Shown: positions 8,674 through 18,730, counted from the first letter of the stretch. The stretch is 64,000 nucleotides of DNA from Sphingomonas sp. BT-65 (GCF_026107375.2 NZ_JAPCIA010000001.1:2108001-2172000); one strand, 5' to 3'. Notes: generated by a model not told the origin, from the sequence alone. Translations and numbers: made by a program.

Positions 8674-9175
8674 CCTGCAGACTCGTCAGTCGCTCGACCG
8701 CCATTCGACACAGCGCCTCGGGCGAGGCGTTGCTGAGCAGGACGAGGACGGGCTCGTCCGCCGATGGCCGCTCGAGCGTCGCGAACTGACTGTCGAGCAG
8801 GCTGGCCGGCATGAATTCGTGCGTCCGCGCCGCCAAGCGCCGCAGGATCTCCTCGCGGCTATTGTCGAGCAGCACGAAATGGGTCCGCACGGGAATCGCG
8901 GCCCGCATCCGGTCGCGATAGGCGCGGCGGAGCGCCGAGCAGGCGACCACGATCGTTCCTTCGCTCGCCGCCGCGCTCGCGACCGCCTCGCCGATCCGGT
9001 CGAGCCAGGGCCATCTGTCCTCGTCGGTGAGCGGGTCGCCGCGGCGCATCTTCTCGATCGCAGCGGCGTCGTGAAACATGTCGCCTTCGAGAAAGCGGCA
9101 GCCCAGTCGCTCGGCCAGCAATGCGCCGACCGTCGACTTGCCACACCCGCTGACCCCTATGACGATCACCGCCAT
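8663..9175 (-). CDS. gntK: Gluconokinase (GntK family)
   Basis: A 170-residue P-loop kinase that phosphorylates D-gluconate to 6-phosphogluconate in the cytosol. Walker A is GVSGCGKST at residues 7-15. Family motifs are FLEGDMFHDAAAIEKMRRG, PLTDEDRWPWL, ACSALRRAYRD and EFMPASLLDSQFATLE. I chose the ATG just before the P-loop strand; a TTG 12 codons upstream is possible but would be unusual. It is the metabolic clue that the adjacent glycan locus releases gluconate. Convergent overlap with the GntR gene may couple the two through antisense transcription. Confidence 0.92.
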   Translation of the reverse strand: MAVIVIGVSGCGKSTVGALLAERLGCRFLEGDMFHDAAAIEKMRRGDPLTDEDRWPWLDRIGEAVASAAASEGTIVVACSALRRAYRDRMRAAIPVRTHFVLLDNSREEILRRLAARTHEFMPASLLDSQFATLERPSADEPVLVLLSNASPEALCRMAVERLTSLQVRA

Positions 9176-9380
9176 CGGCGCGCTGCCGCTTTGATTGGCG
9201 TTCTTCCGCAAGGTCGTCGCCTCTGCCCAGATCGGCGGAATTTCGCCACTGACAACGCTGCAATAGCGGCTCCTCGACGCTTGGAAATACGACCTTGGTA
9301 GCAGGTGACCTTAGTCCCCTTGCGCCGTAACGATCTGCTGAGTTGGGCGAATCGGCCCTCGCGAAAGGATGGGTCGGCCT

Positions 9381-12300
9381 ATGCGTGCGCTTCTCCTGGC
9401 GGTGTTCCTTCTGTTGATTGCGGGGCCGAGCCTGGCCCAATCCCGATCGGTCTATCCGACTGCCCCGGACGAGCCGCGCGCGGTGACGGTCAAGGGCCGG
9501 GGTGACGGGCGCACCGACGACACGGCTGCCATCCAGAAGGCGCTCGACACGGCGCGCGACCAGAGCGGTCACGGCATCGTCTTCCTTCCCTCCGGCCGCT
9601 ACCGCCTGACCCGGACCGTGGTGGTGCCGCCGGGCGTTCGCATCTACGGCGTCGGTGCCACGCGCCCCGTGCTCGTGCTCGCGCCCAATACGCCCGGCTT
9701 CCAGAAGGGCGTGTCGACGATGGTCGTGTTCGGCGGCAATCCGCAATATCAGCCGGGCAAGCCGCCCGTTCCGGTACCCACGATGGTGCCGCGGGATCGC
9801 GAGCAGCGCGATGCGCATTCGGGCACCTTCTATTCCGCCATGGCCAACATCGACGTGGAGATCGGCGCCGGTAATCCGGCCGCGGCCGCGATCCGCTTCC
9901 GCATGGCCCAGCACGCCTTCCTCAATCACATGGACTTCCGCATCGGGTCGGGCTTCGCCGGCGTCTACCAGGCCGGCAACATGATGAAGGACGTGCATTT
10001 CCATGGCGGCCGCTATGGCATCGTCACGGAAAAGACGTCGCCCGCCTGGCAGTTCACCCTGGTCGACGCCACGTTCGACGGGCAGCGCGACGCCGCCATC
10101 CGCGAGCATGAGGCGCGGCTCACCATGGCCAATGTCTCCATCCGCAACACCCCCGTCGGGATCGAGATCGACCGCGGCTATTCCGACTCGCTGTGGGGCA
10201 AGAACATCCGGTTCGAGAATGTCAGCCGGGCGGGCGTGATCATCTCCAACGAGGAGCGGGTGTTCACCCAGATCGGCTTCGAGGGCGCGGTGGCGAGCAA
10301 CACGCCGACCTTTGCGCGCTTCCGGGACAGCGGCAAGACGGTGCCCGGCAAGGGGCGCAGCTACGAAGTCGCTTCGTTCAGCTATGGCCTGCACCTGCCT
10401 GGTCAGGGCCGGTTCGGGGAATACAAGACCGAGGTGGAGATCAGGCCGATCGCGGCGCTCCCCGCGCAGGCGCGGGTCATCCGCGACACGCCGCCCATGC
10501 GTGAATGGGTCAACGTCAAGACGCAGGGCGTCCGGGGAGATTGGGAGACGGACGACACGGCCGCGATCCAGCGCGCCATCGACACCCACCGCGTGCTTTA
10601 TTTCCCGATTGGCCACTACCGGGTGACGGATACCCTCAAGCTGCGGCCCGACACCGTGCTGGTGGGCCTGCATCCGGCGATTACCCAACTCTCCATCCCG
10701 GAGGACAATCCGCGCCACGCCGGAGTGGGAACGGTCGTTCCGATCATCGAAAGCCCGCGGGGCGGCGACAATATCCTGAATGGCATCGGTCTGTTCACCG
10801 GCCGAATCAATCCGCGCGCGTCGGCTTTGCTGTGGCGCTCCGGCGCGACCAGCCTGGTGGAGGACGTGAAGATCGCGGGCGGCGGCGGCACCGTCACGCC
10901 CGACGGTAAGCCGCTCTATTACCGGTCGACGCGGGGCGGGGATCCGATCCTCGACGACCGGCTGGATGGACAATATCCCAGCATCTGGGTGACGGACGGA
11001 GGCGGCGGCACCTTTGCGGACGTGTGGAGCCCGCAGAATTTCGCCTCCGCCGGCTTCTACATCAGCGACACGAGCACGCCCGGGCGCATCTACGAAGTGT
11101 CGGTGGAGCACCATGCCCGCAACGAGTTCGTGCTCGACAATGTGCAGAACTGGGAATTCTATGCGCCGCAGACGGAGCAGGAGGTGAGCGACGGGCCCAA
11201 CGCCATCGGGCTCCAGATCAGCAATTCGAAGAACCTGCTCTTCGCCAATTACCATGCCTATCGCGTCACCCGGACCTACCATCCGGCGCGCAGCGCGATC
11301 AAAATCTACAATTCGACCGATATCCGTTTCCACAATCTGCACAGCAATGCCGAAAGCGGCGCGGCGCTGTGCAGCGACGACGCCTGCGGCACCTATCTTC
11401 GCGCGAGCAAGTTCCCGTTCGAGAATGCGATCGAGGATGTGACCAACGGCATCTTCACGCGCGAGCGCGAATTCGCCAAGTTGCATATCAAGGGCGAACA
11501 GGAGAGGCCGGCGGATTCCCAACTGCCCGGCGCCGGCGCACTCAGGAAGATCGCCGACGGCTTCTTTTCCATCTCGGGCGCGAGCGTGGCGGCGGATGGG
11601 ACGCTCTACTTCATCGATCGCCGCTTCCAGCGCATCCACCGCTGGACGCAGGCGCGCGGGCTGGAGGTGATCCGCGATCACCCGCTCGACCCCGTCAATC
11701 TCGCGGTCGACCGGTCGGGCCACCTCATGGTCGTATCCGGCCAAGGCAAATATGCGACTGTCTATTCGTTCGACCCCGACGGGCCGAAGGATCGCCTTAC
11801 GGTGATCGAGCCGACGCCAGCGCGAACGGGTGGGGACGCCAAGGTCGCGTTGCCGGCAAATTGGTGGAACAACGGCGAGTTCCGCGACCAGCTGAACCAC
11901 GACACCTACGAATTCACCACGCTTGCGGAGATGTTCGCGCGCGATGTCGGAACGCCGAAGGCGAATGAATATGTCTCGCCCGACGACAGCCTGGTCCTGC
12001 CCGCCTTTCCGGTGTGGCAGCAGGGTCCGATCGACCGGATCGGCTGGCGCTGGACGGACAGCCTCAACACGACGGGGCTGCTCCAGGCCAGGAAGGGCGA
12101 GCGCGTGTTCGTGTCCAACAGCTCGGAGAATGTGACCTATAGCGGCGTGGTAGGCGACGGCGGCACGCTCACCGATCTCCGCCTCTTCGCCAATCGCGGC
12201 GGCGAAAGTGTCGCGGCGGACCGGCGCGGACGCGTCTTCGTCGCGAACGGGCAGGTGTTCGTCTTTGCGCCCGATGGCCGTCCGGTCGGCCGAATCGACG

Positions 12301-12395
12301 TGCCGGAGCGGCCGTTGCAACTGGTCTTCGGCGGCGAGGGCGGCCGCACGCTCTTCATTCTCACGCACCGCAGCCTGTACGCGGTACAGCCCTGA
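9381..12395 (+). CDS. Exported double beta-helix (pectate-lyase-3/GH55-like) protein fused to SMP-30-like propeller, copy 1
   Basis: A 1,004-residue protein with a signal peptide (LLLIAGPSLAQ). Helix domain 1 starts near residue 33 (GRGDGRTDDTAAIQKALD, then GIVFLPSGRYRL). Helix domain 2 starts near residue 375 (WETDDTAAIQRAID). Two tandem beta-helices of this type are the layout of GH55 exo-beta-1,3-glucanases. From about residue 720 an SMP-30/gluconolactonase-like propeller follows (ASVAADGTLYFIDR, NLAVDRSGHLMVVSG, GGESVAADRRGRVFVANGQV). I could not map catalytic residues, so beta-glucanase activity is a guess. A near-identical layout recurs in copy 2 beyond the TonB receptor. The start could also be the ATG four codons upstream. 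Confidence 0.8.
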   Translation: MRALLLAVFLLLIAGPSLAQSRSVYPTAPDEPRAVTVKGRGDGRTDDTAAIQKALDTARDQSGHGIVFLPSGRYRLTRTVVVPPGVRIYGVGATRPVLVLAPNTPGFQKGVSTMVVFGGNPQYQPGKPPVPVPTMVPRDREQRDAHSGTFYSAMANIDVEIGAGNPAAAAIRFRMAQHAFLNHMDFRIGSGFAGVYQAGNMMKDVHFHGGRYGIVTEKTSPAWQFTLVDATFDGQRDAAIREHEARLTMANVSIRNTPVGIEIDRGYSDSLWGKNIRFENVSRAGVIISNEERVFTQIGFEGAVASNTPTFARFRDSGKTVPGKGRSYEVASFSYGLHLPGQGRFGEYKTEVEIRPIAALPAQARVIRDTPPMREWVNVKTQGVRGDWETDDTAAIQRAIDTHRVLYFPIGHYRVTDTLKLRPDTVLVGLHPAITQLSIPEDNPRHAGVGTVVPIIESPRGGDNILNGIGLFTGRINPRASALLWRSGATSLVEDVKIAGGGGTVTPDGKPLYYRSTRGGDPILDDRLDGQYPSIWVTDGGGGTFADVWSPQNFASAGFYISDTSTPGRIYEVSVEHHARNEFVLDNVQNWEFYAPQTEQEVSDGPNAIGLQISNSKNLLFANYHAYRVTRTYHPARSAIKIYNSTDIRFHNLHSNAESGAALCSDDACGTYLRASKFPFENAIEDVTNGIFTREREFAKLHIKGEQERPADSQLPGAGALRKIADGFFSISGASVAADGTLYFIDRRFQRIHRWTQARGLEVIRDHPLDPVNLAVDRSGHLMVVSGQGKYATVYSFDPDGPKDRLTVIEPTPARTGGDAKVALPANWWNNGEFRDQLNHDTYEFTTLAEMFARDVGTPKANEYVSPDDSLVLPAFPVWQQGPIDRIGWRWTDSLNTTGLLQARKGERVFVSNSSENVTYSGVVGDGGTLTDLRLFANRGGESVAADRRGRVFVANGQVFVFAPDGRPVGRIDVPERPLQLVFGGEGGRTLFILTHRSLYAVQP

Positions 12396-12423
12396 ACGCC
12401 GCGCTTCGACTTTGGTCGTAGAT

Positions 12424-12433
12424 GTAGCGCTAC
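12424..12433. promoter_or_regulatory. LacI-type operator core GTAGCGCTAC before TonB receptor
   Basis: A perfect 10-bp palindrome extended on the right as CCAT, about 80 bases before the receptor start. It shares the TAGCGCTA core with the sites at 5388, 5557, 46795 and 48519. No clear -10/-35 pair was identified here. Confidence 0.55.
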
Positions 12434-12509
12434 CATCGTTGAGTTAAGCCCTCGGATGCAACTCGAACCGGCGGGAGCCGGGAGGACAATCTATTCGGGG
12501 GCTTGAGAC

Positions 12510-15503
12510 ATGACGAAGACCTTTCTTCCGCGCCGCCTTCCTTTTCTCACGAGCACCAGCATCGCCGTGCTGGCGGGACTTGCGCTCGGTAACCCGGCAT
12601 TCGCAAAAGACGCGGCGCAGGAGACGCCTCCTGCGGCTCCCGCGCCCGAGACCCCGGCCGCCCAAGCCGACCCGGGTGATGCGGCCCAGGGCGAGCGTGA
12701 AATCATCGTCACGGGCACCCGCATCACGACAAGCGGATTCTCCGCCCCCACGCCGACCACCGTCATCGGCGAGGAGCAGATCCAGAACAATGCGATGCCC
12801 AACATCTTCAACACCGTCGCGCAGCTCCCTTCGCTGCAAGGCTCGACCGGCGCGGCGACCGGCACCTTCAGCACCTCGAGTGGCCTGCAGGGCATCAGCT
12901 CCTTCTCGCTTCGCGGCCTTCAGCCGATCCGCACGCTGACGTTGCTGGACGGGCAGCGCGTGGTCGGCTCGAACGTCACCGGGGTTCCCGACATCAGCAT
13001 GTTCCCGCAGCTGCTGGTCAAGCGGGTCGACGTCGTCAACGGCGGCGCCTCCGCCTCCTATGGCTCGGACGCCGTCGGCGGTGTTGTCAACTTCATCACC
13101 GACACGCGCTTCGAAGGCTTCAAGGCCAACGTCCTTGGCAGCGTCACCAAATATGGGGATGACGGGACCGCGCTTGTCCAGGCAGCCTATGGCAAGGCGT
13201 TCCTCGACAACCGCCTGCACGTCGTGCTGAGCGGCGAATATGACCATGAAGGCGGCGTGGGACCCGGCCATTTCGGCATCGACCTTGCCGGGAGCCGCGA
13301 TTGGCACCGCGCCTCGACGCTCTTGAATACGGGCATCACCAACAACGGCCTGCCGCAGTTCAACTATCGCGACTATGCGCAGCCCTATCAATATTCGCTC
13401 TACGGGCTGATCAACAACGGGCCGCTCCAGGGCATCGCCTTCGATGCGAACGGCACGCCCTATAATTTCAACTATGGCTCGAACGGCGTGCCACTGGGCA
13501 ACGGCCGGGTCAGCAACTGCTATCCGGGCAACTCCTTCTGCGTCGGCGGCGACCTGTCCGGCGCGGTCGGCTCGGGCGCGTCGCTGAAGTCGTCGCTGGA
13601 GCGGATCAACGGCTATGGCCGCCTGGGCTATGATTTCGCCGAGGGCAACGAGATCTACGTCTCTGTCAACGTGGCGCAGGTCAAGACGCACAACCAGCCG
13701 AGCCCCGGCTATAATCGCGCGAGCCTGACCGTCCAGTGCGCCAATCCTTATGTGCCGCAGCTGGTGCGGGACCGGTGCGCGACGGCGGGGATCACCGAAT
13801 TCACCCTGGGCACCAGCAACGGCTCGTTCCCGAGCCCGCAAGTCTATACGGACCGGCGCCAATATCGCTTCGTCGCCGGGCTCAAGGGAAGCTTCGGCGT
13901 CGGCGGGCGCGACTGGAAATATGATGCCTATTACCAGAAGGGCACCACCAAGTCGTATATCGACGTCGAGCAGATCGTCCTGCAGAACCGCTATGTCGCC
14001 GCCACCAACGCCATCGTGCTGAACGGCGTCATCGTCTGCGCCGATCCCAACGCCCGGGCGCTGGGCTGCCAGCCGATCAACGTGTTCGGGTCTCCGCGCC
14101 CCTCGCAGGCGGCGCTCGACTATATCATGCCGCCCAACGGCCCGTTCCAGAACACCAGGCTGACGCAGGATGTCGCCAGCATCAACTTCTCGGGCGAACC
14201 GTTCGACCTCTGGGCGGGACCGCTCTCGATCGCGTTCGGCGGCGAGTATCGTCACGAATTCTACCAGGTCCGCGCCGACCCCTATGGCGCCGGCGTCTCG
14301 GAGCTGAGCCCCAACAGCCCGGAATATCCGGCAGATCCGCTGCTCAATTCCGCGCAGGGCAGCAACTATGCCGCTGGCAACTACAAGAATGGGGGCGGCG
14401 CATATGACGTTTATGAGGGGTTCGTCGAGGTCGACGTGCCGCTGTGGAACAGCTCGGCGCTGGGCCGCGCCAACCTGAATGCGGCCGCTCGCGTGACGAA
14501 CTACAGCACGTCCGGCACCGTGTGGGCCTGGAAGGTCGGCGGCACCTGGACGACCCCGATCGACGGCCTGAAGCTGCGGGCGGTGACCTCCCGCGACGTG
14601 CGCGCCCCGAACCTCTCGGAGCTGTTCGCGGCGCCGACCGTCACGACCCTGCCGAGCTTCAACGATCCGTTCCGCAACGTGGCGGTGCAGGTGTTCCAGA
14701 ACCAGATCGGCAACACCGACCTGAAGCCCGAGATCGCGCGCGATACCGAGCTTGGCATCGTCTATTCGCGCCCGTCCTGGGCGCCGGGGCTCAGCCTGTC
14801 GGTCGACTATTACAGCATCAAGCTGAACGGCGTCATCTCCACGCTCACGGCGCAGCAGATCGTGCAATTCTGCTTCGAGGGCAATCAGGCCTTTTGCGGC
14901 GGATTCCAGCTGGACGGTCCGCAGGGCACCAACTTCGTCAATGTGCAGCCCTTCAACCTGGCGTCGTGGAAGACGAGCGGTTTCAACATCGAGGCGAGCT
15001 ACCAGTGGCAGCGGCCGCTGGGCCTTCCGGGCACTTTCACCCTGCGCGCACTCGGCACGCACATCCGCGAGTTCATCGTCGATGCGGGCATCGCCGGCGT
15101 CGATCCGGTGGACCAGGCCGGCGCGAATACCGGTGCCACGCCCCATTGGAAGTGGCTGGCGGTCCAGACTTACGAGAATGGCCCGCTCACCCTGACGGTA
15201 CAGGAGCGTTGGTTCAGCAACGGTGTGTTCGGCAACCAATATGTGGTGTGCCAGTCGAACTGCCCGGTCTCCACCGGCAATCACCCGACCATCGACTTCA
15301 ACGAAATGCCCGGCGCCTTCTACGTCGACATCGGGGCTTCGTACGACGTCAGCGAGGCGTTCACCATCTACGGCAAGGTGGACAATGTATTCGACAAGGA
15401 CCCGACGCCCTCGCCGCAGACCAATACGGGCCTGGACGTCAATCCAGCGCTCTACGACACGTTGGGCACGACCTTCCGCCTCGGCGCGCGCGTCCGCTTC
15501 TAA
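12510..15503 (+). CDS. TonB-dependent outer-membrane receptor
   Basis: A 997-residue receptor. The signal peptide ends near GNPAFAKDA, the TonB box region is REIIVTGTRITT, the plug has SFSLRGLQPIRTLTLLDGQR and GSDAVGGVVNFITD, and the barrel ends in FRLGARVRF. Extracellular-loop cysteine pairs (SNCYPGNSFCVGG, FCFEGNQAFC) are visible. It belongs to a different TBDR branch from the receptor at 2440-5436 (no IGKFPDSN motif). It sits between two paralogous exported double-helix proteins, so it probably imports their products. A terminator hairpin follows directly, suggesting the receptor is made in excess of the downstream enzyme. Confidence 0.93.
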   Translation: MTKTFLPRRLPFLTSTSIAVLAGLALGNPAFAKDAAQETPPAAPAPETPAAQADPGDAAQGEREIIVTGTRITTSGFSAPTPTTVIGEEQIQNNAMPNIFNTVAQLPSLQGSTGAATGTFSTSSGLQGISSFSLRGLQPIRTLTLLDGQRVVGSNVTGVPDISMFPQLLVKRVDVVNGGASASYGSDAVGGVVNFITDTRFEGFKANVLGSVTKYGDDGTALVQAAYGKAFLDNRLHVVLSGEYDHEGGVGPGHFGIDLAGSRDWHRASTLLNTGITNNGLPQFNYRDYAQPYQYSLYGLINNGPLQGIAFDANGTPYNFNYGSNGVPLGNGRVSNCYPGNSFCVGGDLSGAVGSGASLKSSLERINGYGRLGYDFAEGNEIYVSVNVAQVKTHNQPSPGYNRASLTVQCANPYVPQLVRDRCATAGITEFTLGTSNGSFPSPQVYTDRRQYRFVAGLKGSFGVGGRDWKYDAYYQKGTTKSYIDVEQIVLQNRYVAATNAIVLNGVIVCADPNARALGCQPINVFGSPRPSQAALDYIMPPNGPFQNTRLTQDVASINFSGEPFDLWAGPLSIAFGGEYRHEFYQVRADPYGAGVSELSPNSPEYPADPLLNSAQGSNYAAGNYKNGGGAYDVYEGFVEVDVPLWNSSALGRANLNAAARVTNYSTSGTVWAWKVGGTWTTPIDGLKLRAVTSRDVRAPNLSELFAAPTVTTLPSFNDPFRNVAVQVFQNQIGNTDLKPEIARDTELGIVYSRPSWAPGLSLSVDYYSIKLNGVISTLTAQQIVQFCFEGNQAFCGGFQLDGPQGTNFVNVQPFNLASWKTSGFNIEASYQWQRPLGLPGTFTLRALGTHIREFIVDAGIAGVDPVDQAGANTGATPHWKWLAVQTYENGPLTLTVQERWFSNGVFGNQYVVCQSNCPVSTGNHPTIDFNEMPGAFYVDIGASYDVSEAFTIYGKVDNVFDKDPTPSPQTNTGLDVNPALYDTLGTTFRLGARVRF

Positions 15504-15546
15504 GCGGCTGCGCTGAGGTGACGAACATGAATTCGGTCCCCTCCCT

Positions 15547-15574
15547 GCTCCCGGCCTTACCGCCGGGAGCTTCT
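15547..15574 (+). terminator. Intrinsic terminator or attenuator after the receptor gene
   Basis: A 9-bp perfect GC-rich stem (GCTCCCGGC/GCCGGGAGC, loop CTTACC) is followed by TTCTTCTC. It ends only about 16 bases before the next gene's start, leaving no room for a separate promoter, so partial read-through is implied. Confidence 0.7.
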
Positions 15575-15589
15575 TCTCAAGGTGCCGCC

Positions 15590-18500
15590 ATGCGCAGCGA
15601 GTTGTGGATCTGGATCGCGGCCCTTCTGCTGACGATGGTGGCTGCGCCCGCCGCCGCCCAGTCGATCTACCTGACTGCGCCGCCGGAGCCGAACGCCGTC
15701 ACGGTCATGGGGAGGGGGGATGGGAAGGCGGATGACGGGCCCGCGATCCAGCGGGCGATCGATCAAGCGGCCGACAAGGGGGGCGGCGGCATCGTCTTCC
15801 TCCCGTCGGGCACCTACCGGATCAGCAAGACCCTCTTCCTCTGGCCGGGCGTGCGCATCTTCGGCGTGGGCGCCCAGCGGCCAGTCATCCTGCTCGGCGC
15901 CAATACGCCCGGCTTCCAGCGTGGCCTGTCAAACATGCTGATCTTCGCCGGCGCCCGCGAGCGAGATCCCGCCACGCCGGGGCGGGTTCCCTTCCCGCCT
16001 CCCGGGAGCGTGCCGTTCAATCCCAATATCGCCGATGCAAATCCCGGCACCTTCTACTCGGCACTCAGCAACATCGATTTTCGCATTGGCCCCGGCAATC
16101 CGGCAGCGGCCGCCATCCGCTTCCACGCCGCGCAGCATGCCTATGTCAGCCATGCCGAGTTCGACATCGGCTCGGGTCTCGCCGGCCTCTATCATGTCGC
16201 CAATTATGCCGAGAAGCTGGTGTTTCGCGGCGGGCGCTACGGCATCCTTGCCGAAAAGACCTCGCCTGCCTGGCCGTTCGCTCTGGTCGATGCGACGTTC
16301 GAGGGACAGCGCGACGCCGCCATTCGCGAGCATGAGGCGGGGCTCACCATGGTCAACGTTTCGTTCCGCGACACGCCGGTCGGGGTCGAGATCGACAGGG
16401 GCTATGGCGACTGGTTGTGGGGTCAGCAGCTGCGATTCGAGAACGTCTCGCGCGCCGCCGTCCTGATCTCGAACGAGAACAACGTCTACACGCAGGTCGG
16501 CTTCCAGGATGTCGTCGCGGCGAACACGCCGACCTTCGCCCGTTTCCGCGAGAGCGGGCGGTCGGTCACCGGTAAGGGCCGCGCCTATCGGGTGTCGTCT
16601 TTCACTTACGGCCTGACCTTGCCCTCGATCGGCGAGATGGGTGCCTATCGGACGCAATTCAGTGCAGAAGCGATCGCCGAGCTCCCGCGGCGCATCGCGC
16701 CCGCCATCCGGCCGCTGCCGCCCGTGGCGGACTGGGTCGACGTGCGCGCGCTCGGCGCCAAGGGGGATGACAAGACCGACGATACCGCTGCGATCCAGCG
16801 CGCGATCGACGGGCACCGCGTTGTCTACTTCCCGTCGGGCTTCTATCATGTGTCCGATACGCTCCGGCTGCGCGCCGAGAGCGTCCTCATCGGCCTCCAC
16901 CCAAGCCTCACGCAAATCATCCTTCCCGACCGCACCGCCGGCTTCCATGGCGTCGGCCCGCCCAAGGCGCTCGTCCAAAGTGCGGCTGGAGGCGACAATC
17001 TGGTGGTCGGCCTTGGGCTCAACACCAATGGCGTCAATCCGCGCGCGACGGCCCTGCTGTGGACGGCCGGGGCTTCATCGCTGGTCGCCGACGTCAAGTT
17101 CCAGGGCGGTCATGGCACCAATCTGTTCGACGGCACGCGGGTCAGCCCCTACAACGGCAACCAGACCGGCGATCCCGAGCCGGCGCGCCGCTGGGACGGG
17201 CAATATGCCAGCCTCTGGGTCACCAAGGGAGGCGGAGGCACCTTCGCCAACATCTGGAGCCCCAGCACCTTCGGCCATCCCGGCATCTACATCTCCGACA
17301 CGGAGACTCCCGGGCGTATCATCCAGGCCTCGGTCGAACATCATGTGCGCACCGAGATCGGGCTCAACCGCGTGGCGAATTGGGAGCTGCTCGCGCCGCA
17401 GACCGAGGGCGAGGCAGGCGAAAGCGGAGACGCGGTGGCGCTCGAGATCCGCAATTCCCGCAACATTCTGGTCGCAAATCTGCATGCCTATCGCGTGACG
17501 CGCACCCGCAAGGCGGCCTCCGCCGCGGTCACTCTCTACGATTCGCACGACATTCGCTTCCGCAACGTGCACGTGAACGGCGAGAGCGGCGTCGGCACCT
17601 GCGACGATGCGGGCTGCTTCACCTTCCTGCGGCTCACCAAGTTTCCGTTCGAAAACGCCATTCACGACGTCACCCGCGGCGTCGAGGTACGCGAGCGGCA
17701 GTTCGCGGTGCTCGACGTGAAGGGAGACGCCCCTCCGCCCGCAGCAGCCACGTTCGACGGCAGCCGCGTGGAGCGGCTCGCCGATGGCTTCCATTCGCTC
17801 GGCGGCGCGGCGGTCGGACCGGACGGCACGCTCTACTTCGTCGACCGGCGCGCGCAGCGCATCTACGCCTGGTCCGATGCGCGGCGGCTGGAGATCGTGC
17901 GCGACCAGCCGCTCGATCCCGTCAATCTTGCCGCCGACCGCTCCGGCAACCTCATGGTCCTGTCCGCGAGCGGACCAGGCGGAACCGTCTACAGCTTCAA
18001 GCCAGGCAGCCCCGACGGCGAGCTCGCACTCATCGAAGCGACGCCGGGGACGGCGCGCACCGATGCGGCCATTGCGCTACCGGCCAATTGGTGGGCGAAT
18101 GGCGAGTTCCGCGACCAGCTCGATACCAGGACCTACCGCTTCAGGACGCTGGCCGAGATCTTCGCTGCAGAGATCGGCGCGCCCAACGCACGGCAATATG
18201 TCTCGCCCGACGGCAGCCTGATGCTGCCTGCCTATCGGACGGTCGTGCAGGGCCCGCCCGACTTCCGCGCCATGCGCTTCTCGCATGCGCTGGATACTTA
18301 TGGCTTGGTCACGGCTGAGGCTGGCGGGCGCGTCCTCGTCACCAACGCTTCCGAAAACAAGACCTATAGCGGGTTGGTGGACACGACGGGCGCGGTCACC
18401 GACCTCAAGGTCTTCGCCGATCGCGGCGGCGAGAGCGTCGCCGCAGGTCCAGATGGCCGAGTCTATGTCGCGAACGGGCAAGTGTTCGTCCATGCGAGCG

Positions 18501-18625
18501 ATGGCCGGCAGCTCGGCCGGATCGATGTGCCCGATCGGCCGCTGCAGCTGATCTTCGGAGGGGCGGAGCGGAACATCCTTTATGTGCTCACCCATCACGC
18601 ACTCTACGCGGTCCGCTGGCCTTGA
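15590..18625 (+). CDS. Exported double beta-helix (pectate-lyase-3/GH55-like) protein fused to SMP-30-like propeller, copy 2
   Basis: A 1,011-residue paralogue of the protein at 9381-12395, alignable over its whole length by eye. It has a signal peptide (MVAAPAAAQS), helix 1 from about residue 37 (GRGDGKADDGPAIQRAID), helix 2 from about residue 382 (GDDKTDDTAAIQRAIDG), and a propeller from about residue 729 (AVGPDGTLYFVDRRAQRIY, NLAADRSGNLMVLS). Both copies keep the insertion ALPANWW.NGEFRDQL inside the propeller. An upstream ATG at 15527 has a GAGGTG site, but using it would place the terminator hairpin inside the gene. The ATG after AAGGTGCCGCC is therefore preferred. The two copies may handle different linkages. 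Confidence 0.8.
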   Translation: MRSELWIWIAALLLTMVAAPAAAQSIYLTAPPEPNAVTVMGRGDGKADDGPAIQRAIDQAADKGGGGIVFLPSGTYRISKTLFLWPGVRIFGVGAQRPVILLGANTPGFQRGLSNMLIFAGARERDPATPGRVPFPPPGSVPFNPNIADANPGTFYSALSNIDFRIGPGNPAAAAIRFHAAQHAYVSHAEFDIGSGLAGLYHVANYAEKLVFRGGRYGILAEKTSPAWPFALVDATFEGQRDAAIREHEAGLTMVNVSFRDTPVGVEIDRGYGDWLWGQQLRFENVSRAAVLISNENNVYTQVGFQDVVAANTPTFARFRESGRSVTGKGRAYRVSSFTYGLTLPSIGEMGAYRTQFSAEAIAELPRRIAPAIRPLPPVADWVDVRALGAKGDDKTDDTAAIQRAIDGHRVVYFPSGFYHVSDTLRLRAESVLIGLHPSLTQIILPDRTAGFHGVGPPKALVQSAAGGDNLVVGLGLNTNGVNPRATALLWTAGASSLVADVKFQGGHGTNLFDGTRVSPYNGNQTGDPEPARRWDGQYASLWVTKGGGGTFANIWSPSTFGHPGIYISDTETPGRIIQASVEHHVRTEIGLNRVANWELLAPQTEGEAGESGDAVALEIRNSRNILVANLHAYRVTRTRKAASAAVTLYDSHDIRFRNVHVNGESGVGTCDDAGCFTFLRLTKFPFENAIHDVTRGVEVRERQFAVLDVKGDAPPPAAATFDGSRVERLADGFHSLGGAAVGPDGTLYFVDRRAQRIYAWSDARRLEIVRDQPLDPVNLAADRSGNLMVLSASGPGGTVYSFKPGSPDGELALIEATPGTARTDAAIALPANWWANGEFRDQLDTRTYRFRTLAEIFAAEIGAPNARQYVSPDGSLMLPAYRTVVQGPPDFRAMRFSHALDTYGLVTAEAGGRVLVTNASENKTYSGLVDTTGAVTDLKVFADRGGESVAAGPDGRVYVANGQVFVHASDGRQLGRIDVPDRPLQLIFGGAERNILYVLTHHALYAVRWP

Positions 18626-18730
18626 CCTGCCTGTTCGAGCGAAAAGCGCAACGATGCCGGTCACGCAGAGGCGGCATCTCATGATTATGTGGCGGTCGCG
18701 GATTCGGAGCCGCGCCTGAGGAGAATGGAT

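Noticed and set aside
8859..12368. A very long open frame antisense to the double-helix protein
   Set aside because: It mirrors a gene with a signal peptide and recognisable domains. Its translation is Arg/Gly/Ala-rich low-complexity with no family match, which is usual for GC-rich antisense frames.
12444..15284. Long open frame antisense to the second TonB receptor
   Set aside because: The sense strand encodes a complete TBDR with plug and terminal aromatic residue. The antisense product has no start signal and no domain.
14444..15589. N-terminal extension of copy 2 into the receptor gene
   Set aside because: The frame is open but out of frame with the receptor, and the protein's signal peptide begins only at 15590.
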